The notes: generated by a model not told the origin, from the letters alone. Shown: positions 17,799 through 27,426, counted from the stretch's first letter. The stretch is DNA of 64,000 nucleotides from Nitrospira sp. (GCA_016715825.1 JADJXO010000011.1:1-64000); one strand, 5' to 3'. A program made the numbers and translations.

Positions 17799-18848
17799 AT
17801 GCATACACGATGCCCCCTTCGCACGATCGGTGTCCTGACACGCTTCGTCTTTGTCATGGGGAGTGTTTTAATCCTGTGGCTCGCACCTTCTCCCGATGTC
17901 TCTGCCGCCGATAAGTTGACTGTCTATTCTGGGCGAGCCGAACGACTGATCAAACCGGTCCTGGACGCGTTCACCGCGAAGACCGGTATTCAGATCGACT
18001 TGCTGTCCTCGGGCACAACCGAGCTCGTGAATCGGATGAAGGCGGAAGGCGACCGCAGTCCGGCCGATGTGTTTGTCACCAACGATGCCGGCAGTCTAGA
18101 GATCGCCCGTACCGCTGGACTCCTTCGCCCCTTGAGCATGCGGGAGGTCGAGCGAGCCATTCCATCGCAATTCCGCGCGGCGGATAACAGCTGGATCGGC
18201 TTATCCGGACGATTCTGGATTATCGTGTACAACACCACCCTCATAAAAGCTGATCAGATCAAGTCGCTACTGGACTTGGCCGATCCGTCCTGGAAGAACA
18301 AGATCGCGATTCCGAACGCAGGCAGCGAATACCTCCAAGCAGGTGTGTCGGTCATTCGGGCGAGCCTTGGCGACGATGCCACCAAAACATTCCTTGAAGG
18401 ACTCCGAGAGAACGCCGGCACACAGGTCTACCAAAAGAGTTCCCAAATCGTCGACGCGGTCGCCAAAGGGCAAGTGGCGCTGGGTATCGTGAATCACTAC
18501 TACGTCTATCGACATCTCGCGACCCAACCGACGGCTCCACTGGGAGTCTCAATGCCCGATCAACAGGACGGCGGGATGGGAACCATCATGAATGTGGCCG
18601 GCATCGGAATCCTGAAGCACACAACCCGCATCGACAATGCAAAGCTGCTGGTGGAATTTCTCGTCGCCCAGGCCGGCCAAAAAATGTTTGCCGACCTCGA
18701 CAAGGAATACCCGCTCCATCCTGAAGTGAAGGGTGATCCGGCACTCCCTGAACGGAAAAGTTTCCGAGCAGCGCTGGTGCCTCTGAGCAAGCTCGCCGAA
18801 CTGCGAGAGCCTACGATGCTGCTCATTGAACAAGTCGGAATGCGATAA
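17799..18848 (+). CDS. Ferric iron ABC transporter, periplasmic binding protein (FbpA/FutA type)
   Basis: 349 aa. Signal peptide to about residue 36, then KLTVYSGRAERLIKPVL, the usual start of FbpA-like iron-binding proteins, and GQVALGIVNHYYVYRH with Tyr residues typical of ferric ion ligands. It captures Fe(III) in the periplasm for the permease encoded next. The next gene starts inside its last 23 bases. Confidence 0.9.
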   Translation: MHTRCPLRTIGVLTRFVFVMGSVLILWLAPSPDVSAADKLTVYSGRAERLIKPVLDAFTAKTGIQIDLLSSGTTELVNRMKAEGDRSPADVFVTNDAGSLEIARTAGLLRPLSMREVERAIPSQFRAADNSWIGLSGRFWIIVYNTTLIKADQIKSLLDLADPSWKNKIAIPNAGSEYLQAGVSVIRASLGDDATKTFLEGLRENAGTQVYQKSSQIVDAVAKGQVALGIVNHYYVYRHLATQPTAPLGVSMPDQQDGGMGTIMNVAGIGILKHTTRIDNAKLLVEFLVAQAGQKMFADLDKEYPLHPEVKGDPALPERKSFRAALVPLSKLAELREPTMLLIEQVGMR

Positions 18849-20448
18849 CCCTTCGAGCAGATTCGTGATTCCTGTACCCCGATCATCTGCCTCAGCCTTG
18901 CAATTGATGGTGATGGCCAGCGCCGCACTGATCTTGTTGCCGTTGGGCTACGTCACCACGCTGGCCTTCTCAGCCGACGTCGTAGTCTGGCAGCGGCTCT
19001 GGACGACACGGGTCCCCGAACTTTTGTTCAACACGGTGTCGTTGGCCGGTGCGGTGGCCGTGCTGACCCTCGTAATAGGGGTCATGACGGCATGGATGGT
19101 CACCCGATTTGAGTTTCCCGGACGCCGTTTCTGGGAAGTCGCCCTCGTACTTCCCCTGGCGATGCCGACTTATGTCCTCGCCTATGTGTACAACTATCTT
19201 TTGGGATACAACGGTCCTGTCGAACAGCTATGGCAAATGATGGCGGGACCGCAAGCACGAATTGTCTCTCCGCAAAGTTTTTGGGGCATCACCTTCGTGA
19301 TGGCACTCGACACGTTTCCGTTCGTGTATCTCCTCACACGCAGCGCGCTCTTGAGCTTCAATGTGTCCTTTGAGGAAGTGGCCCGTAGCTGCGGCGCATC
19401 ACCACTGCGCACGATGTTCAGAGTCACCTTGCCGTTGTTGCGCCCCTCCATCGTGGCCGGTGTTGCGCTGGTAGTGCTGTATGTCGTCTCAGATTTCGGT
19501 GCTGTTTCCCTCCTACGCTTTCAAACGCTGACCTATGCCGTCTTTCAGCAGATGACCGGCAGGTCCGACAATCAAGCTGCAAGTATCCTGAGTATCTTGT
19601 TGGTGGTCCTGGCACTGCTGTTCCTGTTGACCGAACGCTGGTTTCGACGAAAGAGCCGGTTCTATCAGACCTCAGGGCGCTATCGGGCCCCCCAACGGGT
19701 GCCCTGCGGGTGGCTCTCTGCAGGGATTTTGACGACCTGCCTGGCCTCCGTCGTCGCTCTGGCCTTCAGTATTCCTGCCTACCTCTTGGTGACATGGAGC
19801 CTCTCCCCTGAGGCACTGGCTATTCTGGATACTCGTTTTTTTGGATTTGTGTGGAACAGCACCCTCTTATCCGGTCTGGCAGCGACAGCCGCCGTGATGG
19901 TTGGGCTCCCCCTCGCCTACCTTGCAAGCCGGAAGCCGACCTGGCTCAATCTTGGCTGTCTGCAAGCAGCCTATGCAGGCTATGTTCTGCCAGGCCCGGT
20001 GGCAGCCCTCGCTGTGTTGGTGCTCTTCTTGAAAATTCTGCCGTTTTTCTACGGAACCGTGCTCGTCCTGATCGTCGCCTACGTCCTACACTTCCTCCCC
20101 GCGGGTCTGCAATCACTCGAACCATCGATTCAGCAGATCACGCCCAACCTTGAAGAAGTGTCCAGGACCTTGGGGCTTGGGGTTCGAGACACTTGGAGGC
20201 GAGTCACGCTGCCGCTGATCCGTAACGGTGTTATCGTAGCCTGGGTCCTTGTTTTTCTCCAGACTATGAAGGAACTCCCGGCGACGTTATTGTTGAGACC
20301 TGTTGGATTTGACACCTTGGCGATCCGAGTGTGGCTGGAAGCGAGTGAGGAGTATTATCAGCTGGCGGCCCCATCAGCCCTCTTGATCGTACTGGTCGGG
20401 TTGCCGGCCTTGTTTTTGCTGCTCTCTCGCGATTGGAGGGCGGCATAA
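18826..20448 (+). CDS. Ferric iron ABC transporter, permease (FbpB type)
   Basis: 540 aa, fused two-half permease with about twelve hydrophobic segments. Each half has an EAA loop (EEVARSCGASPLRTMFRV around residue 185 and EEVSRTLGLGVRDTWRRV around 445) that contacts the ATPase. The TTG start overlaps the binding-protein gene by 23 bp; a GTG at 18867 is an alternative. The next gene, the ATPase, starts 4 bases after the stop. Confidence 0.9.
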   Translation: MNKSECDNPSSRFVIPVPRSSASALQLMVMASAALILLPLGYVTTLAFSADVVVWQRLWTTRVPELLFNTVSLAGAVAVLTLVIGVMTAWMVTRFEFPGRRFWEVALVLPLAMPTYVLAYVYNYLLGYNGPVEQLWQMMAGPQARIVSPQSFWGITFVMALDTFPFVYLLTRSALLSFNVSFEEVARSCGASPLRTMFRVTLPLLRPSIVAGVALVVLYVVSDFGAVSLLRFQTLTYAVFQQMTGRSDNQAASILSILLVVLALLFLLTERWFRRKSRFYQTSGRYRAPQRVPCGWLSAGILTTCLASVVALAFSIPAYLLVTWSLSPEALAILDTRFFGFVWNSTLLSGLAATAAVMVGLPLAYLASRKPTWLNLGCLQAAYAGYVLPGPVAALAVLVLFLKILPFFYGTVLVLIVAYVLHFLPAGLQSLEPSIQQITPNLEEVSRTLGLGVRDTWRRVTLPLIRNGVIVAWVLVFLQTMKELPATLLLRPVGFDTLAIRVWLEASEEYYQLAAPSALLIVLVGLPALFLLLSRDWRAA

Positions 20449-20452
20449 GTTC

Positions 20453-21583
20453 ATGATGGATCCATCACTTCACACAACCCATATGAAGACCGCCGAGCCT
20501 GATGATCATGTCCTTCAGTACCGGCCGACTTCGTTTATCTTGGAGCTCCGGTCGGTATCCTGCGCCTACGACCCAAGCCGGCCCGCCATCAAGGATATTT
20601 CTTTTTCCATTCGAGAAGGAGAAATTCTCTGTCTTCTCGGACCGTCCGGCTGCGGGAAGACCACCATCCTGCGAGCCATCGCCGGCTTCGAACCTGTCCG
20701 ATCCGGACAGATCTTTCTGTCCGACCGATTGGTCTCCTCATCCAGCGAAACGGTGCCAACCGAAGACCGTCGTGTCGGCATGGTCTTCCAGGAATATGCG
20801 CTGTTCCCACACTTGCGAGTGGCCGACAACATCGCTTTCGGGCTCCATTCTCTTCCGCGGGCGGAACGAACCTGTCGAGTCCAGGAAATGCTTCGGCTGA
20901 CCGGCCTGGAAGGATTGGACCGCCGATACCCACATGAATTATCCGGCGGACAACAGCAACGCGTGGCACTCTCACGAGCGTTGGTGCAGCATCCCGTCTT
21001 GCTCCTCTTGGACGAGCCGTTCAGCAATCTCGATCCCGACATGGCAAGCCGCATGCGGCAAGACCTCCATGGTCTCCTCCGCCGAACCAAGACGACCACC
21101 ATCCTGGTCACCCATGATCACGAGGAAGCATTTGCGATGGCCGATCGCATCGCCGTCCTCAACCAAGGAGAGATTGAACAATTAGATGCTCCGGAGCTCA
21201 TTTACCATCTCCCAGCAACTCGGTTCGTGGCTGATTTCGTCGGTCAAGCCGACTTTGTCACTGGAGAGATTCGACAAGGCCTCGTGCATACCGAACTGGG
21301 AGAGTTTCCCAATACCATCAGCAGTGCCGAGGGATCGCATGTCATGGTGATGATCCGCCCGGATGATATTCACCTGGTACCCAATACAGCCGCCGAGCCC
21401 CGAATCGTAGCGCGACAGTTCCGAGGCTCGGAAAATTTGTATACGGTCCAACTTCCGTCCGGCCAGGTCGTACATAGCAGTGAAGGTTCAACCAGCGTCT
21501 ACCAGGAAGGGACTGCCGTCGAACTGCGTGTCTCTGCCACCCACACCGTCCTCTTTCCAACCGATGAACCGCTTCGCCCATAA
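20453..21583 (+). CDS. Ferric iron ABC transporter, ATP-binding protein (FbpC type)
   Basis: 376 aa. Walker A GPSGCGKTT, Q-loop (VFQEYALFPH), signature LSGGQQQRV, Walker B LLLLDEPFSNLD and the H-loop VTHDHEEA, followed by a C-terminal TOBE-like regulatory domain (MIRPDDIHLV). It powers import of Fe(III) through the permease encoded just upstream. Confidence 0.92.
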   Translation: MMDPSLHTTHMKTAEPDDHVLQYRPTSFILELRSVSCAYDPSRPAIKDISFSIREGEILCLLGPSGCGKTTILRAIAGFEPVRSGQIFLSDRLVSSSSETVPTEDRRVGMVFQEYALFPHLRVADNIAFGLHSLPRAERTCRVQEMLRLTGLEGLDRRYPHELSGGQQQRVALSRALVQHPVLLLLDEPFSNLDPDMASRMRQDLHGLLRRTKTTTILVTHDHEEAFAMADRIAVLNQGEIEQLDAPELIYHLPATRFVADFVGQADFVTGEIRQGLVHTELGEFPNTISSAEGSHVMVMIRPDDIHLVPNTAAEPRIVARQFRGSENLYTVQLPSGQVVHSSEGSTSVYQEGTAVELRVSATHTVLFPTDEPLRP

Positions 21584-21710
21584 GACGCACTGCGATCACA
21601 CTCATGCCTGTGCCAATTGACAGCTTCCCCCAAGATCTGGCATGGATGAAACGGTATTCCGGCTCCCAACCCACCGGATTAAGCCCACATCTTCTATGTA
21701 AGGAGTCGAG

Positions 21711-22142
21711 ATGGACGCGTTGAAGAACGTCGTTGATTACGGCGTGATCGGTCTGCTGCTCGTGCTGAGTCTTTGGTCCGTTGCCGTGGCCATCGAACGA
21801 TGGCTGTTCTATCGACAAGTCAATCTGTCTCAGTTCACCAATGCGCAGTTGTTGGAAATCACGCTCACAAAGCGGCTTGTGATTATCGGCACCGTTGCCG
21901 CCAATGCTCCGTATATCGGCCTCCTCGGAACCGTCCTTGGTATCATGTTAACCTTCCATACCATGGGGACATCGGGTACGATGGCGGTCAACACCATCAT
22001 GATCGGCTTGAGTCTAGCCTTGAAGGCGACCGCCGTCGGACTGTTAGTCGCGATTCCCTGTGTCGTGATGAACAACGTCCTGCGTCGGCGCGTCACGGAG
22101 CTCTTGACCGAGTACAAGGCCCAACATGGACCGGAATATTGA
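21711..22142 (+). CDS. exbB: ExbB (short type), TonB energy-coupling protein
   Basis: 143 aa, ATG with AAGGAG upstream. Short, Helicobacter-like ExbB/TolQ: first TM near residues 8-27, then APYIGLLGTVLGIMLTF, the family signature, and a final long TM hairpin. It forms the proton channel with ExbD in the inner membrane. The exbD start lies 17 bp before its end. Confidence 0.87.
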   Translation: MDALKNVVDYGVIGLLLVLSLWSVAVAIERWLFYRQVNLSQFTNAQLLEITLTKRLVIIGTVAANAPYIGLLGTVLGIMLTFHTMGTSGTMAVNTIMIGLSLALKATAVGLLVAIPCVVMNNVLRRRVTELLTEYKAQHGPEY

Positions 22143-22500
22143 TCAGATCAACGTCATCCCGCTGGTGGATGTCATGTTGGTCCTCCTCGTCATCGTGTTG
22201 ACCACGGCCACGTTCATCAGCACCGGGCAAGTTCCCGTCAACTTAGCCAAGGCGAAGGAAGTGGGTGATCGAAAGGACGTTCCGGTCGTGATCTCACTGA
22301 CCGCTGATGGGAGCCTGTTTGTCAATGATGCGCCGGTTCCGGATGGAGGCCTCCCGACGGCGCTCGGTGCTCAACCTCGTGAATCAGCGGTGGTTGTGCG
22401 GGCGGACAAAGTCACCTTGCTGGAGAAATTTGTCGCCTTGGTCGACGAGATTCGTGGCTTAGGATTTCAACACGTCAGCCTGGAGGTCATTCGACTGTGA
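22126..22500 (+). CDS. exbD: ExbD, TonB energy-coupling protein
   Basis: 124 aa. IDQINVIPLVDVMLVLLVIVL is the ExbD/TolR signature in which the Asp of VDVM is proton-binding; a periplasmic domain follows. It overlaps exbB at its start and tonB at its end. Confidence 0.9.
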   Translation: MDRNIDQINVIPLVDVMLVLLVIVLTTATFISTGQVPVNLAKAKEVGDRKDVPVVISLTADGSLFVNDAPVPDGGLPTALGAQPRESAVVVRADKVTLLEKFVALVDEIRGLGFQHVSLEVIRL

Positions 22501-23357
22501 GGGGTCACTCGGTTCCCCTTCCCCATCCCAGAGGGCCGGTGGCGGCAAGTTGGCTCGTCTCATGCCTGCTGCACGCAGCCCTGGCCATGGCTGCATTATT
22601 CTTCGTTCGACACCTGGAGCTCGCCCCTCAGTCTGAACCCTTTCAGTGGGACGTTGCGATGATGACGCCGCTCTCGACTTCGGGGCAATCCGATCCCACC
22701 GCTCAACCGACAACTCCAGGGGCTTCGGAGATTCGGCGACCTCTTCCGGCAACGAAACGTGTCCCCCCAGCCGCCCCGCCGATTGAACCAGGAGTAGGGA
22801 CACCAGCTGCTGCAACGCCAACCATGTCCTCACTGGAATCCTTTCAAGAGCAACCCCTCCATCAGGAGTCAACTCCATCAGGTCCAGCGCCGATTCTCTC
22901 ACCTCCCTTGTCTCCTGACCGTCTTCCGGAGCATCTCCCAGCTGCCGTGTCGGAACAGGAACCACCTACTCGCAATGCTGTGACCACTCCGGTGGATGCA
23001 CTCACGGATTCCTCCCTTGCTCCCCTCACAGCGCCGAACCAACTCGCGTCAGCCAAAGCTGATTATGGATGGCTCGCTGTTCTCATGGCGCAGTGGATCG
23101 CGGACCTAAACAAACGATATCCGGCGATGCTCCGAACCGAAGGGATACAGGGGAAGGTCACGCTGACTGCAATACTTCACGAAAATGGGCTGTTGAGCGA
23201 TGTGCGGGTCGTCAAGAGTTCGGGGCACGCCGCGCTCGATCAAGTTGCCGTGGAAGATGTGACGAACGGCCCACCCATCACTCTTTCTCGTCCATTGGAC
23301 CGTGCCCAGATGCCGGTGAAATTTTCGATCAACTACGATCTGAAGACGGCTCGGTGA
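22497..23357 (+). CDS. tonB: TonB-family energy transducer
   Basis: 286 aa, GTG start overlapping exbD by 4 bp. An N-terminal TM (residues about 15-40), a Pro-rich periplasmic linker (about 50-170) and a C-terminal TonB domain with TEGIQGKVTLTAILHENGLLS and VVKSSGHAALDQVA. It carries proton-motive energy to outer-membrane receptors. No TonB-dependent receptor gene is in the window. Confidence 0.9.
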   Translation: MRGHSVPLPHPRGPVAASWLVSCLLHAALAMAALFFVRHLELAPQSEPFQWDVAMMTPLSTSGQSDPTAQPTTPGASEIRRPLPATKRVPPAAPPIEPGVGTPAAATPTMSSLESFQEQPLHQESTPSGPAPILSPPLSPDRLPEHLPAAVSEQEPPTRNAVTTPVDALTDSSLAPLTAPNQLASAKADYGWLAVLMAQWIADLNKRYPAMLRTEGIQGKVTLTAILHENGLLSDVRVVKSSGHAALDQVAVEDVTNGPPITLSRPLDRAQMPVKFSINYDLKTAR

Positions 23358-23372
23358 TCCTTTACCTTGATC

Positions 23373-24401
23373 TCAGGGAACATGGAGTCGATCCTGGAGC
23401 CCTGACGACACCGTCATTGTTCCTTCAGCATCGATAATGATGGCTTCAACATCAGGCAAACCCTCTACCAGGGCCATTCCTTTCTCAGGCCCTAACACAA
23501 AAACCCCTGTATCCAATCCGTCGGCCACCGTCCCTTCCTTGGCCACAATCGTCACACTCTGACATGCGCGTGCCGGCTGCAAGGTCTGCGGGTCCAGGAT
23601 ATGGTGATACCGGACTCCGTCTCGCACGAAAAATCGCTCATAGTCCCCTGCAGTGGAGATGGCTTCATCCTTCAGTTCAATGACCGCGATCAGCTCGCCT
23701 TCCTCGCGAGGATGCTTGATCCCGACAGGAAACCCATTACCTTCCGGAAGCATGCCAAATGCCTTAATATCACCGGATATGGCGACAACTCCCCCTCTCG
23801 CACCAGCCCGCTTCATCTCCTCGACGGCCCGATCAGCTGCATATCCCTTTCCAATCCCACCGACATCAAGACGCATGCCTTCATGCGGCAGGAAAATAGT
23901 TCTTGCCTCTCTATCGATTCGAATGTTTGTCCAATCGACGAGGGGTTGTAGCTGCTGCAATTCATGGTCATCGGGAATATGTGCCTGGTCCGTGACGCTC
24001 CATGCTTCAATCGCAGGACCAAGTGCGATATTGAGCCCGCCATGAGTCAGTTTCGCCATTTCCAAAGAGCGGACCACCAGATCCAACGCTTCTTGGCTCA
24101 CCTTCACAGGAAAACGCCCAGCCTCAGCATTGACGTGAGAGAGCTCGCTGTCAGCGCGCCAGGTGCTCAGTAATTGCTCAAGCCGTTTGACCTCATCAAA
24201 TCCGGCTTGCATCGCTCGATCTCCCATACGGCTATCAGTAGCCACAACGGTGAGGGTGACCAGGGTGCCCATGTGCATCTGAGCGCGTTTGGAAACGACG
24301 GGTTCAGACACAGGGTGTGTTGCCACGCAACCTGCCAGCAAGGCCACGACGAGACCAAACACCGTCTTGTCGCGCACGGCACATGCTCCAGCTGCGTTCA
24401 T
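23373..24401 (-). CDS. apbE: ApbE-like FAD:protein FMN transferase, lipoprotein
   Basis: 342 aa from the ATG at 24401 (GAGAGG upstream; the frame is open 69 bp further). A lipobox (LLAGC) marks it as an exported lipoprotein. Family motifs: MGTLVTLTVVATD, LSTWRADSELSHVN, LDVGGIGKGYAADRA and ISTAGDYERFF, plus the Mg-binding VADGLDTGVFVLG. It attaches FMN to a Thr in substrate proteins. A candidate substrate with the ITGATMS motif is encoded at 27411-28097. Confidence 0.92.
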   Translation of the reverse strand: MNAAGACAVRDKTVFGLVVALLAGCVATHPVSEPVVSKRAQMHMGTLVTLTVVATDSRMGDRAMQAGFDEVKRLEQLLSTWRADSELSHVNAEAGRFPVKVSQEALDLVVRSLEMAKLTHGGLNIALGPAIEAWSVTDQAHIPDDHELQQLQPLVDWTNIRIDREARTIFLPHEGMRLDVGGIGKGYAADRAVEEMKRAGARGGVVAISGDIKAFGMLPEGNGFPVGIKHPREEGELIAVIELKDEAISTAGDYERFFVRDGVRYHHILDPQTLQPARACQSVTIVAKEGTVADGLDTGVFVLGPEKGMALVEGLPDVEAIIIDAEGTMTVSSGLQDRLHVP

Positions 24402-24414
24402 CACGATCGACCTC

Positions 24415-25053
24415 TCACCACCACTGCCGGCGAAACATCCTAGGATATCGAGGGTAGGGCATGACTTCAAAGAGTCGCGCTTCCACCCGTGAGGGTTGTG
24501 GAAGTATGTTAACTATCGCCCGCCTATCGAACATCGGATACTGCTCATCGAGAAAGTCCTGGATCCCCGCTGTTTCCTCAGGATCAGCCACCACAGACAC
24601 GACGAGCATTCGTCCATAGCGGGGTGAATCGATTCCGAATCGTCATGTTCCGACATACGTGATGCCACCAGCGTCGACAGAAAACACCATGTCCACGTCA
24701 GCTATGGACGCGAACGGACCTTCGCTGACCTGCACTCGGGTGAGTCGATACCTTCCGGGCGGCAAATCCACGGCAAAGTGTCGATCTGGTGACATGATCT
24801 CGACCTGAAAGCGCTCTCCGGAGTCCTGTTTCTCTAATTCAAAAAACCGAATCTGCGGCAAATATCGTCGAGGCCAGTCCCCGGTGAGAGCCGTCACGAC
24901 GCGCCCCACGACCAGACTGCCTCTGACTTGAGCCGAGTCGACCGAAGACGGCACGGTTATCGCGCAGGCCCACATCATCGGAATAATGATGAGGACCCAC
25001 AAGACTGTGCAGCGCCTACCGAGCTCACAAGCCATGCTGAAATTATATGCCAT
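24415..25053 (-). pseudogene. Envelope lipoprotein gene interrupted by an in-frame TGA
   Basis: One continuous frame, 639 bases, with a single in-frame TGA at 24643-24645. Before it: 136 residues with a lipobox-like MMWAC and a beta-sandwich-like block (LPPGRYRLTRVQ). After it the frame continues as RFGIDSPRYGRMLVVS and runs on to the next stop. A TGG-to-TGA change (Trp at ITYVGT-W-RFG) would explain it. GGAG lies upstream of the ATG at 25053. Not recognised as a named family. It is adjacent to apbE. A sequencing error is possible. Confidence 0.6.
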
Positions 25054-25101
25054 GGTTGCTCCGGAATGCTGAGTCGGTCGAACCTCACCAAAACTTGCCT
25101 C

Positions 25102-25142
25102 TTGACAGTGATTGTTATGCTGAGATATTAATAATCGTTCTC
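25102..25142 (+). promoter_or_regulatory. Promoter with Fur-box-like operator
   Basis: TTGACA at 25102-25107 with an AT-rich -10 near 25125-25131. The 19-mer at 25124-25142 (GATATTAATAATCGTTCTC) matches the classical Fur box GATAATGATAATCATTATC at 15 of 19 positions and overlaps the -10. Its target is the small zinc-finger gene starting at 25172 and perhaps the porin operon. Confidence 0.6.
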
Positions 25143-25171
25143 AATTTCATTACTAACGAACGGCAAGGATC

Positions 25172-25351
25172 ATGGCCATCGCAAAAGCTCCCGCACTTCA
25201 ACACGGTCAGAGCCTTGAGACACGCTGTGAGTGCGGACAGCTGATCGCCAAGGTGGGTGGACAAGGCCTGGAACTGAAGTGCAAGCGGTGTAAGCGCATC
25301 ATCATCATTCCCTTTTCTTCGATCGAAGGCTGGGGAACCGCACCGTTCTAA
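25172..25351 (+). CDS. Small Com-like zinc-finger protein
   Basis: 59 aa (ATG at 25172, AAGGA upstream). It has the two-CxxC layout of Mu Com-like zinc fingers: CECG ... CKRC (KCKRCKRI), preceded by ETR and followed by a hydrophobic IIII stretch. It is the first gene downstream of a Fur-box-like site, hence probably iron-repressed. Mu Com is a translational regulator of mom, so a post-transcriptional role is conceivable but unproven. Confidence 0.7.
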   Translation: MAIAKAPALQHGQSLETRCECGQLIAKVGGQGLELKCKRCKRIIIIPFSSIEGWGTAPF

Positions 25352-25477
25352 GTTATTCCAAGAAAGGAGGGGCTGTCGTTACATCCTTTCAGTTTGTATA
25401 GATGTTTTTTTGTCCGAAGACCAGAGACCATCGAGTCCCGAGTCAGACCATAACCTTACTCATGAGGGAGGATACCG

Positions 25478-26908
25478 ATGAAGATGCGGTCAATCCTCGG
25501 GGCTGTTTCGATCGTCGTACTGGCCGTGGCGCCGGTCTTCGCAGAAGAGAGCCTTGAGGAACGAGTGAAGAGACTTGAAGAAGCATTGCAGAAAGCCCAA
25601 GAACGTGAATCCCGTGCGGTTCAGGGAGAAAGTTCTTTCCCGAAACAATATCCGGTGCCCGCTGGGCCGATGACCGATATTGCAGTCGGACGTCCAGGGG
25701 AGGAAAAGAATACTCTCGGCTTCGGTTCCACAGGCTCGGGGAAACTGGTCTATGCTAAACCGTTCTTGAGCACCCCTAGAGCAGTGCTCGGCGGCTACGT
25801 GGATATGGGGTACAACATCCTCTCGCGTCAAAATCTCGATAATCCGAGCCGCAACACGTTTGGCCACCAGCGACTCGTGCCGTACATCTACGCGGACATC
25901 ACCGACCGTGTAAAATTTGCGGCAGAAATTGAACTCGAGCGTGGAGGCACCGATGCCCCACAGGGAAACGGTGAGATGAAGATTGAATTCGCCCAAATGG
26001 ACTATTTGATCAATGAAATGATCAATCTCCGCGGCGGCGTTCTGCTCATGCCGGTCGGCAAGTTTAACTTGTTGCATGATACGCCTTTGAACGATCTAGT
26101 CGATCGCCCGATGGTCTCGCGGATCATCATCCCCAGCACGTGGTTTGAGTCCGGAGCTGGAATCTACGGGACCCTGTATCCGACCGCGCTGTCGAAGATC
26201 GACTACGAACTGTACGCGATCAACGGCGTGAGTTCGACCGCCGGAGCCATTACGGACCTCGGTGTTCGGAGCGCGCGAGGAAGCATCTCGAGAGATCGGG
26301 ACGACAATAAAGGTGTGGTCGGCCGTGTGGCATTCAGCCCCATGCTCGGGATTGAAGTCGCGACATCCGGTTACCACAGCCAGTTTCGACCGTCGGCAGG
26401 AACCGCCGGTCAAAGCGCCATGAATCTCTTTGCAGTGGATTGGACATTCCAGCGAGGCCCCTTTGAGCTCATCGGGGAATCTGCCTGGGCCTGGATCAGC
26501 AACAACGGCATAACCGGCGTGACGGGATCCGGAGTCGGACCTGGTAAAATGCACGGGTATTACGTTCAAGGGAACTATCACTTTATGCCGGATATCTTGA
26601 AAAGATTGGCTCCTAGCCACTTCTCAGATGCCTCGACCTTCACATTCACCGTTCGTTGGGAGCAAGTCGACACGGACACCGACAATCGCACCCTCGGCGG
26701 AGGAAACACACTGGGTAATCGGCGAGAGTTGGATCGGTTGACGGTTGGCTTGAACTTCAGGCCGATTGAAGATACGGTCTTCAAAATCAACTGGCAACAT
26801 AACACGCAGAACGGCGCGCTGGGATTAACACCTGCCGGAGACTTGGGTGCGGCTAATAGCCCCATCGACGGAGACGGATTCCTATTCCAAGCAGCGACCT
26901 ATTTCTAA
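25478..26908 (+). CDS. Outer-membrane porin-like beta-barrel protein
   Basis: 476 aa. Signal peptide to about residue 22 (APVFAEE), then a short coiled coil (EERVKRLEEALQKAQERE), as in Opr/phosphate-selective-like porins, then long beta-strand-rich sequence with alternating hydrophobics, ending in Phe (FQAATYF), a typical barrel-assembly signal. Good GGGAGG ribosome-binding site. The downstream genes (lipoprotein, FMN-binding protein, membrane protein) run in the same direction. Substrate unknown. Confidence 0.75.
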   Translation: MKMRSILGAVSIVVLAVAPVFAEESLEERVKRLEEALQKAQERESRAVQGESSFPKQYPVPAGPMTDIAVGRPGEEKNTLGFGSTGSGKLVYAKPFLSTPRAVLGGYVDMGYNILSRQNLDNPSRNTFGHQRLVPYIYADITDRVKFAAEIELERGGTDAPQGNGEMKIEFAQMDYLINEMINLRGGVLLMPVGKFNLLHDTPLNDLVDRPMVSRIIIPSTWFESGAGIYGTLYPTALSKIDYELYAINGVSSTAGAITDLGVRSARGSISRDRDDNKGVVGRVAFSPMLGIEVATSGYHSQFRPSAGTAGQSAMNLFAVDWTFQRGPFELIGESAWAWISNNGITGVTGSGVGPGKMHGYYVQGNYHFMPDILKRLAPSHFSDASTFTFTVRWEQVDTDTDNRTLGGGNTLGNRRELDRLTVGLNFRPIEDTVFKINWQHNTQNGALGLTPAGDLGAANSPIDGDGFLFQAATYF

Positions 26909-26923
26909 CCGTAGTAAAAGGAG

Positions 26924-26948
26924 GCTCCCCGCTATCTTGGCGGGGAGC
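26924..26948 (+). promoter_or_regulatory. Stem-loop containing the downstream ribosome-binding site
   Basis: Nine-bp stem GCTCCCCGC / GCGGGGAGC (26924-26932 and 26940-26948). The GGGGAG of the right arm is the only ribosome-binding site for the lipoprotein at 26956. The hairpin could lower its translation or protect the porin mRNA 3' end. Confidence 0.5.
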
Positions 26949-26955
26949 TCAGCAC

Positions 26956-27426
26956 ATGAAGAACCTTCTGCGACTCGGCATACGTATTCTTCCACTGTGT
27001 GTGTTCGGAGGCCTGGCCGGTTGTGCGTCGATGAGCGGGATGCAAGAGCGTCTTGCCGCCTGCACCTATGAGCATGCGTGGGAAGCGGCAGTGGAGGCTG
27101 TGAGAGACCGCTCAATCGACACAACAAACAAAGCAACCGGATTGCTCGTCACTCATTGGCTGGAGATTCCGATGCCGGGAAGACAGTATGGAATTTTCCG
27201 ACGAGATGTGGCCGACAGTAGAGATCGTTCCCGCCTCACCCTACGGGTGAGGCAAGTAGATAGCACGAGCACAATTTCTTTCATCGAGGAACGGCAGAGT
27301 TGGGGATTTCGTGGAGGATCGCGGCTTTTCGGCTGGATCCCAACTGAGCCTTCCGAGGAAGTCATGCGCGACGTCCAGAAACGTATTGACACCAAGCTGC
27401 AGGAGCAGGGATGCGCAGTCACATAA
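26956..27426 (+). CDS. Envelope lipoprotein, unknown function
   Basis: 156 aa. Signal peptide with lipobox GGLAGC, Cys at about residue 23. The mature part is BamC/DUF4810-like in feel (EHAWEAAVEAVRD, a GGSRLFGW stretch) but not clearly assignable. It ends 16 bp inside the next gene, so it is translationally coupled to the FMN-binding protein. Confidence 0.65.
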   Translation: MKNLLRLGIRILPLCVFGGLAGCASMSGMQERLAACTYEHAWEAAVEAVRDRSIDTTNKATGLLVTHWLEIPMPGRQYGIFRRDVADSRDRSRLTLRVRQVDSTSTISFIEERQSWGFRGGSRLFGWIPTEPSEEVMRDVQKRIDTKLQEQGCAVT

